Source of the DNA: Nostoc sp. FACHB-280
GTDB lineage: Bacteria; Cyanobacteriota; Cyanobacteriia; Cyanobacteriales; Nostocaceae
DNA length: 64,000 nt
NCBI RefSeq assembly: GCF_014697615.1
Contig: NZ_JACJSD010000038.1
Span: forward strand, 1-64,000
Direction of reading: 5' to 3'
Both the position numbers and the translations under genes were made by a program. Within the stretch, counting starts at the first letter, position 1. Each line of letters opens with the position of its first letter. A model generated the notes under the pieces. The model did no database searches, was not told the DNA's origin, and saw nothing but the letters and a program-made list of their open reading frames with translations. Below are positions 1-8,278 of the stretch, one piece after another.

Positions 1-1
1 C

Positions 2-1372
2 ACGAGAATTCTGACCACTGAGGGACTCAACCTTGGCGGACTGGTTGATTTGTTCTTTGATGAGCATAGTGGACTGGTGGAAGGATACGAAGTTTCAGGG
101 GGTATGTTTGCCGATGCTTACTCTGGGCGATCGTTCGTGCCTGCTCCCGAAACGCTGAAAATTGGTGATGATGTTGCTTTTGTGCCTCCAGAAACGGCTC
201 AAATGATGGCAGAACAGGTCGGTGGTATCCGAGGAGCCGTTAACGCAACTGACGATAAATTCCAAAACTCGGCGGAGACTGCTAACCGCAGACTGCAAAC
301 AGCAGTTCAAACCGTGAATGAGCAACTGCAAAGCTCGGTAGAGAACGTGAACCGCAGGCTAGAGGAAGCAAGCCAGAATGCAGGTGAGCAATTGCAGATC
401 GCAACTGATGCCACTAGCAGTAAACTGCAAGACCTGAATCGAGATGCGACTGCTTCGCTGACAAATAATCTGGTTGACCCTGCGGAGCAAAAGGTATATG
501 TGATTGGCAAGCACGTTGAGCAGGATGTGCTGACTCCAGACGGGAATGTATTGCTACTACAAGGGCAGGAAGTCACCCTAGTCGATGCAGAAGCGGCCGA
601 TCGCCTGGGTATCCTTGATCAACTCTATCTAGCCACAGGTGGCAGCCTGACTGCAAACATCAGCCGCAATCTGCAAGCAGCAGCAGAATCTACTAACAAT
701 CGAATTGGGCGCGCAACTCACAGTAGCGTCGCTAATCTGCGTCACTCAGTTGATGGGCTGGCTGCACACGTGGCTATCCAGCAAGCAAAAGGGCGCAGAG
801 TATTGCAAACAGTGCGTGCTGAAGACGGCTTAATTATTGCGGCATCTGGGCAGATTGTGACTGAATCCGTCCTTGATCGTGTCCAGACTTACGGCAAAGA
901 AGCAGAATTACTAAATGCTGTCGGTCTAGATCTGGCAACCGCAGTTCGTTCTAGTGCTAATGACACATGGTTAGAAACCAAAGTTCAACTGCGCGACAGT
1001 GCAAATATTGCTCAAGAGAACCTCAACACTTTTTGGCGAGCCTTGAAAAAGCAGTCTGAAAATCTACAAGGACGCAGCACACGGGCAATCAAGAAGCAAC
1101 GGATTGAACAAGCATTGGGTCGTCCAGTTACCCGTGTCATTCTTGACCCAGAAGACAAAGTAATTCTCAATGTGGGCGAACTAATTACGCATCGCGCCGT
1201 CCGTCAGGCTGAAGAAAGTGGAGTTTTGAATATCTTGCTGAGTTCAGTCTATACCAAGGAGCCAGAAATCTCTGACAAGGAGTTACGTGCTTCAGAACAC
1301 GGAATGGCAGCACTGGTGGATCGCGGTAATAGGCGATTGCAACTTGAATCTAAATCAATCGTGGTAAATTAA
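2..1372 (+). CDS. PRC-barrel protein with coiled coil and three tandem repeats (5' partial)
   Basis: The reading frame is open to the window edge, so the true start lies upstream; a TTG at 50 would cut into the first domain. The N-terminal part ([17 protein letters not shown] and on to about residue 80) has the PRC-barrel pattern. A Q/N/A-rich amphipathic helical stretch with repeating NRRLQ/NEQLQ units follows. Three similar modules come next: a short beta stretch with G-x-x-V, an acidic turn, then G-Q/E-x-(V/I)-T and a helix, starting near [20 protein letters not shown] and [13 protein letters not shown]-barrels occur in photosynthetic reaction-centre H subunits and in RNA-processing proteins; the role here is unknown. 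Its stop overlaps the next ATG by one base (TAATG), so the two are probably co-translated. Confidence 0.8.
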   Translation, partial: TRILTTEGLNLGGLVDLFFDEHSGLVEGYEVSGGMFADAYSGRSFVPAPETLKIGDDVAFVPPETAQMMAEQVGGIRGAVNATDDKFQNSAETANRRLQTAVQTVNEQLQSSVENVNRRLEEASQNAGEQLQIATDATSSKLQDLNRDATASLTNNLVDPAEQKVYVIGKHVEQDVLTPDGNVLLLQGQEVTLVDAEAADRLGILDQLYLATGGSLTANISRNLQAAAESTNNRIGRATHSSVANLRHSVDGLAAHVAIQQAKGRRVLQTVRAEDGLIIAASGQIVTESVLDRVQTYGKEAELLNAVGLDLATAVRSSANDTWLETKVQLRDSANIAQENLNTFWRALKKQSENLQGRSTRAIKKQRIEQALGRPVTRVILDPEDKVILNVGELITHRAVRQAEESGVLNILLSSVYTKEPEISDKELRASEHGMAALVDRGNRRLQLESKSIVVN

Positions 1373-1689
1373 TGCTCGACTTTAACACTGTAATTGAATT
1401 CTCAAGCACTTACTGTATTCCAATTTGTGCCTTTTTAATTCCAGCCAATTTAGTTGCGACCGCATCAACAATAATTTTTACACAGTTGCATCATCCGACT
1501 ATTCATATCTGGCAAACTGCTTTCATTGCTAGTATCTTGGCTCTATTGATGATACTGCACGTATTTGCTTGGTTCATGATCGGAGTAGTCATGGCTCCGA
1601 CATACATTTTATTGGGGCTAGGAAGTATGTGTTTGCTGGCCAATTTGATAGCGATTCTCCCACACAGACGCTATGCTTTTCCCACATAA
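1372..1689 (+). CDS. Small three-helix membrane protein
   Basis: This 105-residue protein has about three hydrophobic segments (residues ~15-36, ~48-72, ~74-97) and so probably sits in the inner or thylakoid membrane. The family is not recognised. It is translationally coupled to the PRC-barrel gene through a TAATG overlap. A second gene at 8054 repeats its first ~32 residues almost exactly (MLDFNT, then EFSSTYCI and CAFLIPANL), which shows that this N-terminus belongs to a duplicated local family. Context with OCP, an ApcA paralog and an ssl1498-like protein suggests a light-stress role, but that is inference only. Confidence 0.7.
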   Translation: MLDFNTVIEFSSTYCIPICAFLIPANLVATASTIIFTQLHHPTIHIWQTAFIASILALLMILHVFAWFMIGVVMAPTYILLGLGSMCLLANLIAILPHRRYAFPT

Positions 1690-1805
1690 CTAAAGTACTT
1701 TAGTGATTATCAGCTAAAGCTATCAGGAGTTCAGGCAACAATGTATAAACCAATCCTAGAAAAAGATGGGATAAATCTGAGGGTGGAATTACTATACAGT
1801 GGTAT

Positions 1806-2012
1806 GTGGCCGTACATTCCCACCCTTTAGATCAAAAGAAGTATTCTTACGCGATCGCTATCGATAATGTATTAGAGCGCAACCCATACCCTATTGCCGA
1901 CTTTGACTCATGCTTGTTTGGTGGTTATGAAACAGCCTATCAAGCACTGAATGCCGCAGTTGAGGAAGCAAATCAGATAGTTGTGTCGCAAAAAACATTA
2001 CAGAACAAATGA
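1806..2012 (+). CDS. Small hypothetical protein, start uncertain
   Basis: The frame encodes a soluble protein of about 68 residues rich in A, Y and acidic residues (YSYAIAIDNVLERNPYPIAD, then a helix ending EEANQ). GTG at 1806 is the only plausible start, and no good ribosome site precedes it. The frame is open back to 1749 and encodes plausible sequence there (EGGITIQWYVAVHS), while an ATG at 1741 opens a neighbouring frame that stops at 1828. A frameshift between the two frames would explain this, so the gene may be damaged. No known domain was recognised. Confidence 0.4.
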   Translation: MAVHSHPLDQKKYSYAIAIDNVLERNPYPIADFDSCLFGGYETAYQALNAAVEEANQIVVSQKTLQNK

Positions 2013-2098
2013 GTAAGCTGGTGATGTTATGATCGCAGATCCTAAGCTACAATAAAGATATAAACAGCGATAACGCTACACATTGTGAGGCAACCAAT

Positions 2099-2386
2099 AT
2101 GGATGCCAATGAAGTTTTAAAACGATATGCAGCCGGCGAAAAAAATTTTAGACAGGCAGACTGGAGAGGAATAAGCCTACCTCAAGCTAATTTAAGTGGA
2201 ATAGATTTAAGTGGCGCACATTTGAGTAACGCAGACTTGAGTGGCTCAGATTTAAGCGGTGCTAATTTAAACTGGGCTGGACTTAAAGGAGCCAATCTCA
2301 GTAGGGCGAATCTGAGGGGGGCAAAAATGCCTGATGGAAGAACTCACAACGATCTGTTAGAATCTGCCAATTATTTCTTTAGCTAA
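2099..2386 (+). CDS. Pentapeptide-repeat protein
   Basis: This 95-residue protein has a short N-terminal helix followed by about a dozen A(D/N)LSG-type pentapeptides (residues ~24-83: ANLSG, IDLSG, AHLSN, ADLSG, SDLSG, ANLNW and so on). Such repeats fold as a right-handed quadrilateral beta helix. They are abundant in cyanobacteria, mostly with unknown function; a few mimic DNA against gyrase. A GAGG ribosome site lies 9-12 bases before the ATG, and TACAAT near 2050 could be a -10 box. It is the usual small form and intact. Confidence 0.9.
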   Translation: MDANEVLKRYAAGEKNFRQADWRGISLPQANLSGIDLSGAHLSNADLSGSDLSGANLNWAGLKGANLSRANLRGAKMPDGRTHNDLLESANYFFS

Positions 2387-2411
2387 CGCTTGACAATAAA
2401 TCTGTTATTCG

Positions 2412-2444
2412 TGAGCAGTGCCTTTAGATTATAGGCACTGCTCA
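2412..2444. terminator. 12-bp hairpin after the pentapeptide gene
   Basis: TGAGCAGTGCCT pairs perfectly with AGGCACTGCTCA around a 9-base loop. No T tract follows directly (a T-rich stretch starts only near 2464), so it may be a weak terminator or an RNA-stabilising hairpin. Confidence 0.45.
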
Positions 2445-2477
2445 TCGTTAGATGCTACAGATTATTTTTTAGGTCGT

Positions 2478-2543
2478 AGTTAATCAAATAAACCTAGAAA
2501 TGAAACAGTGGCTTGTAATGCTTGAGGTGAAGGAATGCTGTTT
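2478..2543 (+). promoter_or_regulatory. Upstream region shared with 3714-3780 (copy A)
   Basis: About 66 bases upstream of the ApcA-like gene align with 3714-3780, upstream of the dead response regulator and OCP, at roughly two-thirds identity. Shared blocks include AGTTAA, CAAATAA, AGAAAT, AAACAG, CTTGT and ATGCT. Conservation outside coding sequence suggests a duplicated promoter or leader used by both light-related transcripts. Confidence 0.5.
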
Positions 2544-2557
2544 ATTGCAGCATTCCT
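2531..2557. other. 10-bp hairpin in the apcA-like leader
   Basis: AGGAATGCTG pairs perfectly with CAGCATTCCT around the loop TTTATTG, about 42 bases before the ApcA-like start. It could stabilise the leader or attenuate transcription. There is no T tract. Confidence 0.4.
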
Positions 2558-2598
2558 CAATATGCCAGACCTAATTTTAATCTTTCAGGAGTTTGTAA

Positions 2599-3084
2599 AT
2601 GACTATTATTACCAAGATGATTCTAAATGCAGATGCAGATGTTCGCTATCTCACTCCCGGAGAACTAGACCAGATCAAGATATTTGTTAAGGGTAGTCAG
2701 CGCCGTCTACAACTTGTGGAAGGTTTAACTCAAAGCCGCGATCGTATTGTTAAGCAAGCTGGAAAGCAACTGTTTCAGAGGTTTCCCCGCCTTGTTGCTC
2801 CAGGTGGAAATGCCTATGGCGAAAATATGACTGCCACTTGTCTGCGGGATATGGATTACTACCTGCGGTTGATTACTTACAGTGTAGCAGCTGGAGATAC
2901 TACGCCAATTCAAGAGATCGGGATTATTGGTGTTCGACAAATGTACAGGTCTCTCGGCACTCCCATTGATGCCGTTGTCGAAAGTATCCGTGCTATGAAG
3001 AACATCACCGCCTCGATGTTATCTGGAGAAGATGCAAGCGAAGTTGGCACTTATTTCGACTACCTAATTACTAATCTCCAATAA
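2599..3084 (+). CDS. Allophycocyanin alpha-like (ApcA paralog) phycobiliprotein
   Basis: This 161-residue protein matches the alpha subunit of allophycocyanin, the phycobilisome core pigment, over its whole length. It has the N-terminal helices ([14 protein letters not shown]), the chromophore region [16 protein letters not shown] with the bilin-binding Cys near residue 81, DYYLRL, EEIGI-like [17 protein letters not shown] and the ending YFDYLITNL. It departs from housekeeping ApcA at many positions ([17 protein letters not shown]), so it is a divergent paralog, not the standard core subunit. No beta-subunit gene is adjacent. The start is supported by a CAGGAG site about 9 bases upstream. Plausibly it makes a special core or binds near OCP; this is inference. 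Confidence 0.9.
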   Translation: MTIITKMILNADADVRYLTPGELDQIKIFVKGSQRRLQLVEGLTQSRDRIVKQAGKQLFQRFPRLVAPGGNAYGENMTATCLRDMDYYLRLITYSVAAGDTTPIQEIGIIGVRQMYRSLGTPIDAVVESIRAMKNITASMLSGEDASEVGTYFDYLITNLQ

Positions 3085-3864
3085 GCAGACAATAACAATT
3101 ATTTGGAGAGGAATGTCTAGCAACAAGCCGTTCCGTATCGCAAGTCACAACCCAGATGAGTGATAATCTTACCTAAATTTTGGAGATGGGGTTTGAGGAT
3201 TGTTGACTCAAACCACTCAACCTTAGCTTAGTGAGATTGATTTTACTGTTATTGCTGAACCAGATGCAATTCAAGGGGTTAAATGACTAATTATCTTATC
3301 TTAATATTCATTTAGATCCCCCTAGCTTGAAAAAGCAAGTATATAAACAATTAATGGCAAATAACTAAACTTTTTACTTGTTTTGGTGTATGTCGCTTAT
3401 TATTGCTAATTACTAGGTAGTCTTCCTAGCTTTCCATAATATTGCTTTCTCTTAATTCAACATTTTGCTCAAAAACCAAAAGCAAATCATTGACGACAAG
3501 TTATAAAACTGGATAGAAAAGTCGGGGAATTACAAGGATAAACTATCTTTATAGTAAAACGTTTCCAGGTATTGATTGAAAAATGGTCCACTCCCAATTT
3601 AACTTACAGGATAGTGATATTTAATACTCATTGACCTATAACTGTCTGGATATTTTTTAATCAAAGAATCTTGAAATAACTCATTTCTAATTTTTTTTTA
3701 CTTTTCATCTTGAAGTTAAACAAATAACCCCAGAAATCAAACAGAAACTTGTCATACTGTAGAAGAAAGGATGCTATATTTTCGCTCTCTAACAGTTCAC
3801 TACTTTAGGGAATTACTGGGGGCTTTTAGCAGTCGTTGCACATGAAATCTCAATTGGAGTAGCT
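3085..3864. other. 780-base non-coding region
   Basis: No convincing gene is present. It holds a perfect 8-bp hairpin at 3190-3214 (GGTTTGAG/CTCAAACC) after the ApcA-like gene and the upstream copy B at 3714-3780. The rest is AT-rich sequence without a recognised element. Confidence 0.6.
3714..3780 (+). promoter_or_regulatory. Upstream region shared with 2478-2543 (copy B)
   Basis: This is the partner of the region upstream of the ApcA-like gene; see that entry for the shared blocks. Copy B lies about 85 bases before the ATG of the broken response regulator and may now drive OCP downstream. Confidence 0.5.
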
Positions 3865-4379
3865 ATGTATCCAAGTAATAGATTTCTTAATAATCTTTCA
3901 TCCCTCCAAGGGCTGTAAGTACTTATCGTAGACGATAATGTCGATTTCTGTAATTTGATGATGCTGCTGTTGCAACTCTATGATGTTGAGGTAAAACAAG
4001 CGTTTTCAGTCCCGCAAGCTCTGGAAATATTTGAGCAATGGCAACCTTATATCCTAGTTAGTGACATTGGTTTACCAAAGGGAGATGGCTATACCCTGAT
4101 TAAACAAGTAAAAAGCAAAGTACAAGAGCGAGGGCAAGTGGTGTTAACCATTGCTGTAACAGCTTATGTTATTGAAAAAATACTTCAAGGTGCTTTGTCT
4201 GCTGGCTTGACCTATGGTTTACCAAACCTCTGGATATTGATGAATTCCTGGCTGTGCTTGCCTGTTTAGCTATTTGCCAAGAGTCTTCATATGCCATCGC
4301 CCAACAGATTTTAGTCCACGATCCTAAACATAGTGATTTAAGTCTTGAAATGCAGTTAGAAGCATCAGTTTTAAGTTAG
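3865..4379 (+). pseudogene. Broken response-regulator receiver protein
   Basis: From ATG 3865 the frame reads a short leader and then hits TAA at 3916-3918, directly before the receiver start VLIVDDN in the same frame. The frame continues through the phospho-acceptor strand VSDIGLPKGDGY (D at SDIG) and the TAY strand. Near 4210 homology moves to another frame, which carries the expected WFTKPLDIDEF lysine motif and a C-terminal helix ending at TAG 4377-4379. One nonsense and one frameshift lesion therefore separate pieces of a single-domain response regulator of about 170 residues. It probably once regulated this photoprotection cluster. A shorter protein from ATG 3955 would lack the acidic pair and the KP loop. 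Confidence 0.75.
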
Positions 4380-4437
4380 CATCACCATTTTTAAAACACT
4401 ATCAACTAATGTAATTTCGTTCTGGAGATTTTGAAAA

Positions 4438-5397
4438 ATGTCGTTTACTATCGAGTCTGCACGCTCTATTTTTCCTGAAACTCAAGTTGCTAATGCAATT
4501 CCAGCTACGGTTGAATCATTCAATCAGCTCAGTGCTGAGGATCAGTTGGCTTTACTTTGGTTTGCCTATACCGAGATGGGAGTTACAATCACTCCTGCTG
4601 CTATGGGAGCAGCCAATATGGTCTTCGCAGAAAAAACCCTGACTCAAATCAAGCAGATGCCTGCTAGAGAGCAAACACAAGTTATGTGCGATCTGGTTAA
4701 CCATAGTGATACTCCCATCTGCCGTACATATTCATCTTTCGGCACAAATGTTAAGTTGGGCTTCTGGTATCAGTTAGGCGAGTGGATGAAACAAGGAATA
4801 GTTGCTCCCATTCCAGAAAGTTATGAACTGTCTGCACAGGCATCAGATGTCCTCCAAGCTATCCGTCAACTTGAAGGGGGTCAGCAACTCACCGTATTAC
4901 AAAATATTGTCATCAATATGGGGTATGCCCCAACGGTTAGCACCCAAAAAGTCAAAGAACCTGTGGTTCCTCCTAAAGATATCGCACCCAGAGCTAAGGT
5001 CAGCATTGAGGGCATCAACAATTTGACAGTCCTAAGCTATGTGGAGAATATGAACGCCTTTGAATTCCAAGGGGCTGTAGCTTTATTTGCTGAAGATGGT
5101 GCCCTGCAACCCCCTTTCCAAGAACCGATTGTGGGTCAGGAGAACATCCTGGCCTATATGCGCGAAGAATGCTACGGACTCAAGCTCATACCAGAGCGAG
5201 GGGTATCTGAAGCAACACAAGGAGAATTCACCCAGATTAAAGTGACGGGTAAAGTGCAAACTCCCTGGTTTGGTGACAGTGTTGGCATAAATCTAGCATG
5301 GCGGTTCTTGCTCAATCCGCAAGGCAAAATTTTCTTTGTGGCAATTGACGTGCTGGCAACTCCCCAGGAACTACTTAACATGGGCTTTATCCAGTAG
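4438..5397 (+). CDS. ocp: Orange carotenoid protein, divergent form
   Basis: The protein is 319 residues, full length for OCP. The N-terminal carotenoid-binding domain (1-~165) is followed by a linker (EPVVPPKD) and an NTF2-like C-terminal domain (~190-319). OCP binds a ketocarotenoid, is converted by blue light and quenches the phycobilisome. Numbering agrees with Synechocystis OCP without gaps to beyond residue 160. Retained are W41, Y44, W110, Y111, Y201, E244, W277 and W288, including the two C-terminal residues (Y201, W288) that hydrogen-bond the carotenoid keto group. Changed are position 155 (Gln instead of the Arg that bridges to E244 and contacts the phycobilisome) and position 101 (Phe instead of Trp). 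No FRP gene is nearby. A GGAG site precedes the ATG. Confidence 0.95.
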   Translation: MSFTIESARSIFPETQVANAIPATVESFNQLSAEDQLALLWFAYTEMGVTITPAAMGAANMVFAEKTLTQIKQMPAREQTQVMCDLVNHSDTPICRTYSSFGTNVKLGFWYQLGEWMKQGIVAPIPESYELSAQASDVLQAIRQLEGGQQLTVLQNIVINMGYAPTVSTQKVKEPVVPPKDIAPRAKVSIEGINNLTVLSYVENMNAFEFQGAVALFAEDGALQPPFQEPIVGQENILAYMREECYGLKLIPERGVSEATQGEFTQIKVTGKVQTPWFGDSVGINLAWRFLLNPQGKIFFVAIDVLATPQELLNMGFIQ

Positions 5398-5492
5398 AAC
5401 ACGTTTGGGGTGTTTTGGGATGTAGACCCGACAAGTTCCTCAATTTGGTTCTCTATAACCATGATGATTAGACTTAAATGCTGGAGGTTTTT

Positions 5493-5849
5493 ATGAATTG
5501 GGTAAAGGTGCTTGCTCAAGATGCGCTCCCCCAAGATGCGCGTTATGTGCTGAAAGTGGGTAACTACACGATCTTACTCCTGCATCACAAAGAGCAGATC
5601 TATGCGATAGATAATGCCTGTCCTCACATGAGGCTGCCTCTGCAAGGTGGCAAAGTAACGGAAGACAATGCAATCGTTTGTCCTTGGCATCATAGTGCCT
5701 TCGACCTCCAAAGTGGAGATGTCAAAGACTGGAGTCCCTGGCCGCCTGGGGTGGGACGAGTTCTAGCTATGGTTTCCAAACAAAAGGCTCTGACAATTTT
5801 ACCAATCCGCGTGGAAGAAGGCAGTATCTGGGTGGGTCTAGAGGAGTAG
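5493..5849 (+). CDS. Rieske [2Fe-2S] ferredoxin-like protein
   Basis: This is a small soluble Rieske domain protein of the NirD/ferredoxin type. The cluster ligands are visible as C-P-H (ACPHMRLPL) and C-P-W-H (IVCPWHHSAFDL). Such proteins carry electrons for oxygenases or reductases; the partner is unknown. ATG 5493 is preferred over ATG 5478 because GGAGG lies 6 bases before it, inside the longer frame. It follows OCP by about 95 bases and is closed by a strong terminator, so OCP and Rieske may share a transcript. A role in carotenoid or redox chemistry for OCP is possible but unproven. Confidence 0.9.
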   Translation: MNWVKVLAQDALPQDARYVLKVGNYTILLLHHKEQIYAIDNACPHMRLPLQGGKVTEDNAIVCPWHHSAFDLQSGDVKDWSPWPPGVGRVLAMVSKQKALTILPIRVEEGSIWVGLEE

Positions 5850-5921
5850 AGTTGATAAATATTCTATTAGAAAGAGGCTATTTAGGTAGCGAGCAACTCA
5901 TTTACACCTGCATAACCCTCT

Positions 5922-5954
5922 GAAACCCCGTATTTCAGGGGTTTCTTTGTTTTT
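5922..5954 (+). terminator. Rho-independent terminator after Rieske gene
   Basis: GAAACCCC pairs with GGGGTTTC around an 8-base loop, followed immediately by TTTGTTTTT. Confidence 0.85.
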
Positions 5955-6179
5955 ATCAAGCTCAATTATTAGCAATACTATTTGTTGAACCTTGGGTGCA
6001 ACATGAATTAAGGGTTGATAGACAAGACCCCATATTTAGTTGCAACATAGTGTTTGGAACTTTTACAAAGGCAAAAATGTTATGAGTAAAACAAGGCAAG
6101 CAATACTATCACGAGTATTCCAATTTTGTAAATAATTTGTTATAATAATTACATATAACTTAAACACGAGGTCACGCCC

Positions 6180-6632
6180 ATGCGCTACACCGATAAAGAA
6201 GGGAAGACCCTCAAACTTGATGATTGTATGACTGCTGACAGCTTCTTTATGGAAGCTGAGGTGTACATCTGCGAACCATGGGAAATGCATTTCAATAAAG
6301 AAGGAGAGTTAAAAGCAGGAAAGAAACCGAACAAAGCGATCAGCTATGCTGGGCGGAACGCCATCGCACATCTTCCTAGTGATGGCAGTGAACTGATCCC
6401 CGCTGAAGTTCAAGCGCGTACACACAGAGAAGGCAGTCAATTACTGAATTTACCCCTCGCAACTGGCTATACAATAGATGATGAGGGAATAATCAATAAC
6501 TACGCAATTCAGCCTGGTATGTCCTTGGCAGAGTATCCCTCACCAGAACAGCAACAGCGATACATCTTCCAGGGGGCAGTAGCTATTGTGTTTGTTGCTC
6601 TGACACTGCTAACTGCATTGGCTGTCAGCTAG
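6180..6632 (+). CDS. ssl1498-family light-harvesting-like protein with long N-terminal extension
   Basis: The last ~58 residues (TGYTIDDEGIINNYAIQP, then SPEQQQRYIFQGAVAI and a single hydrophobic helix) match the small cyanobacterial ssl1498 family of light-harvesting-like, one-helix proteins. These are normally only about 55-60 residues. Here ~90 extra residues precede it, soluble and charged (YTDKEGKTLKLDD, ICEPWEMHF), without a recognised domain. The protein is probably anchored in the thylakoid membrane by its C-terminal helix. A GAGG site lies 10-13 bases before the ATG. It extends the light-stress theme of this region. Confidence 0.7.
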   Translation: MRYTDKEGKTLKLDDCMTADSFFMEAEVYICEPWEMHFNKEGELKAGKKPNKAISYAGRNAIAHLPSDGSELIPAEVQARTHREGSQLLNLPLATGYTIDDEGIINNYAIQPGMSLAEYPSPEQQQRYIFQGAVAIVFVALTLLTALAVS

Positions 6633-6846
6633 GTTTAACAATAGCTAGCAGTCTGTCCCATTAATTTTGATGAGCTACAATATCCCGGACTTCTCCAAGA
6701 AGCCTGGTATCTGACCACCATTAACAACTCAGAACTCATGCGATGAACTACTAGTTAAAGTTGTTGCCCAACAATCGGATGTAAATATCGGGCGATAATA
6801 CAGCGTGGTTCTGAGCGTTTTTTCTAAGTTATGTTAACAAAAAAAT

Positions 6847-7293
6847 GTGATGAATATAGATTTTTCAAAGAAAATTACTAGCTTATCTTTATTACTACTT
6901 TGTGTTGCTTACGCTTTCTTCGGTTGGTATCTATCTGCTTATCATATTATTTGGCTTGTAGGAAGTTTTATAGCAACTGTGGCTTTCTTTGGCGGACGGA
7001 AAAATAGTTCTCTGTTTGAGCGTGCGTTGAGTTTTTTTCTTCCAGGCTCGTTGGGAATCTTTATTATCTCTTTAATTGTGAGTGTAATACTATTTGCTTT
7101 AGCAGTAAATAGCCCTATTCTAGGAATTTTCATTATCACCCCGCTAGCTACTACTGTTTTAGCAGAATTAGAAATGCGTCTTACTGGTTTAAACAAACTA
7201 AATGCATTAGTAATTTTAACAGTGATAGCTGGATTTGGTTTAGTATTGGGCAAAATGATAGATGTCTTGCTTGTGCCAAGTACCAGGTACTAA
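6847..7293 (+). CDS. Multi-span membrane protein of unknown function
   Basis: This 148-residue protein is almost entirely hydrophobic, with about four or five membrane helices (residues ~8-30, ~33-48, ~66-92, ~94-112, ~118-142) and few charged residues. No family was recognised. The ribosome site is poor: only A-rich sequence precedes the ATG. It stands alone between non-coding stretches. Confidence 0.55.
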   Translation: MMNIDFSKKITSLSLLLLCVAYAFFGWYLSAYHIIWLVGSFIATVAFFGGRKNSSLFERALSFFLPGSLGIFIISLIVSVILFALAVNSPILGIFIITPLATTVLAELEMRLTGLNKLNALVILTVIAGFGLVLGKMIDVLLVPSTRY

Positions 7294-7750
7294 GTTATAG
7301 ATGTTGTCTCAATACAAAAGTCTAAGACTGATTAATAACTAATTTAAGTAATAGCTCACCGTTCGCGCAATCGATTCAGGAAAATAAAGAATTAAGCTAA
7401 ATGGCTAAAAGCTTTGTCATACATGAATGAAACGCATTAAGCATTGGGATATCTAGACTTTGGACAATCAATACTGCGATCGCTCTCGACAAATCTAGAT
7501 TTCTGGCAATATGTTTTGTGAAAGTTGGTATGCAAGAGACTTATACCCTGGTTTAAAATATCAAAGCTAGACATAGCAATACTTTCAAGTACTTTTCGGG
7601 AATTAATTATTTCCTATTTGGATTACGCGAACGCTGAGTAATAGCTTTTAAAATTGAGTTTTCTTAGTTTTGATGATAACTATAAATGCTTGTTTTTCTT
7701 TCTAGGATCACAAACATAAAATCACAAACAAATAATAAAGAAGATAAAAA
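7294..7750. other. 457-base non-coding stretch
   Basis: No gene could be supported. It contains one HIP1 octamer (near 7480) and AT-rich DNA. Nothing else was recognised. Confidence 0.5.
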
Positions 7751-8029
7751 ATGCTAGTTTTATCCACTAATTCGAGTCAATTACTGACTCTTAATCTAAC
7801 TGATAACAGCCAAAGAAATACAACTACATATACCTGGAACTCTTTATGGAGTCACCATAGTTGCCCTTGCTGTTCATATTGTTTACTCCGTCATATAAGT
7901 AATGATGGTATTTACTGGCGTTGTAGCCATTGTTATCAAGAAATGCCAGTTTGGGACATATCTAAGTGCAGAACTAGCTACTCTAGCTTCCTGCCTCTAC
8001 AAGATTTTCAAGCCAAACATCTATATTAA
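7751..8029 (+). CDS. Small zinc-ribbon protein
   Basis: The 92-residue product has two cysteine pairs, CPCCSYC and WRCSHC, spaced about 20 residues apart, the pattern of a treble-clef or ribbon zinc finger. The flanks are low in structure. The family is common as small proteins in cyanobacteria, but no function was recognised. It lies directly before the truncated copy of the small membrane protein. Confidence 0.5.
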   Translation: MLVLSTNSSQLLTLNLTDNSQRNTTTYTWNSLWSHHSCPCCSYCLLRHISNDGIYWRCSHCYQEMPVWDISKCRTSYSSFLPLQDFQAKHLY

Positions 8030-8053
8030 ACCAACAACTTAGCCAGAAAACTA

Positions 8054-8278
8054 ATGCTCGACTTTAACACGTTAACTGAATTCTCAAGCACTTACTGCAT
8101 TGGCATTTGTGCTTTTCTAATTCCAGCCAACCTGCTTGCTAGGTTAGGTATATCATCAGGTGTCCATACTATCCTCAGCCAATCTTTATCTGATTGTTGG
8201 GCTTTAGTCTTCTTCATTACTACTTGTACCCCTACCTTCTATTTCACCGTGAGTCCGTCAGCATATCTTTACTGTTAG
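8054..8278 (+). pseudogene. Truncated paralog of the small membrane protein at 1372
   Basis: The first ~32 residues (MLDFNTLTEFSSTYCI, CAFLIPANLL) match the protein at 1372-1689 nearly residue for residue, and the DNA is nearly identical over about 85 bases. Beyond this the sequence diverges, the hydrophobic helices are lost, and the frame closes after 74 codons next to the structured, insertion-derived DNA at 8279. This looks like a duplicated gene broken by mutation or insertion. Confidence 0.6.

Noticed and set aside
5478-5492. Earlier ATG for the Rieske gene
   Set aside because: GGAGG lies between it and ATG 5493, making the second ATG the better start.
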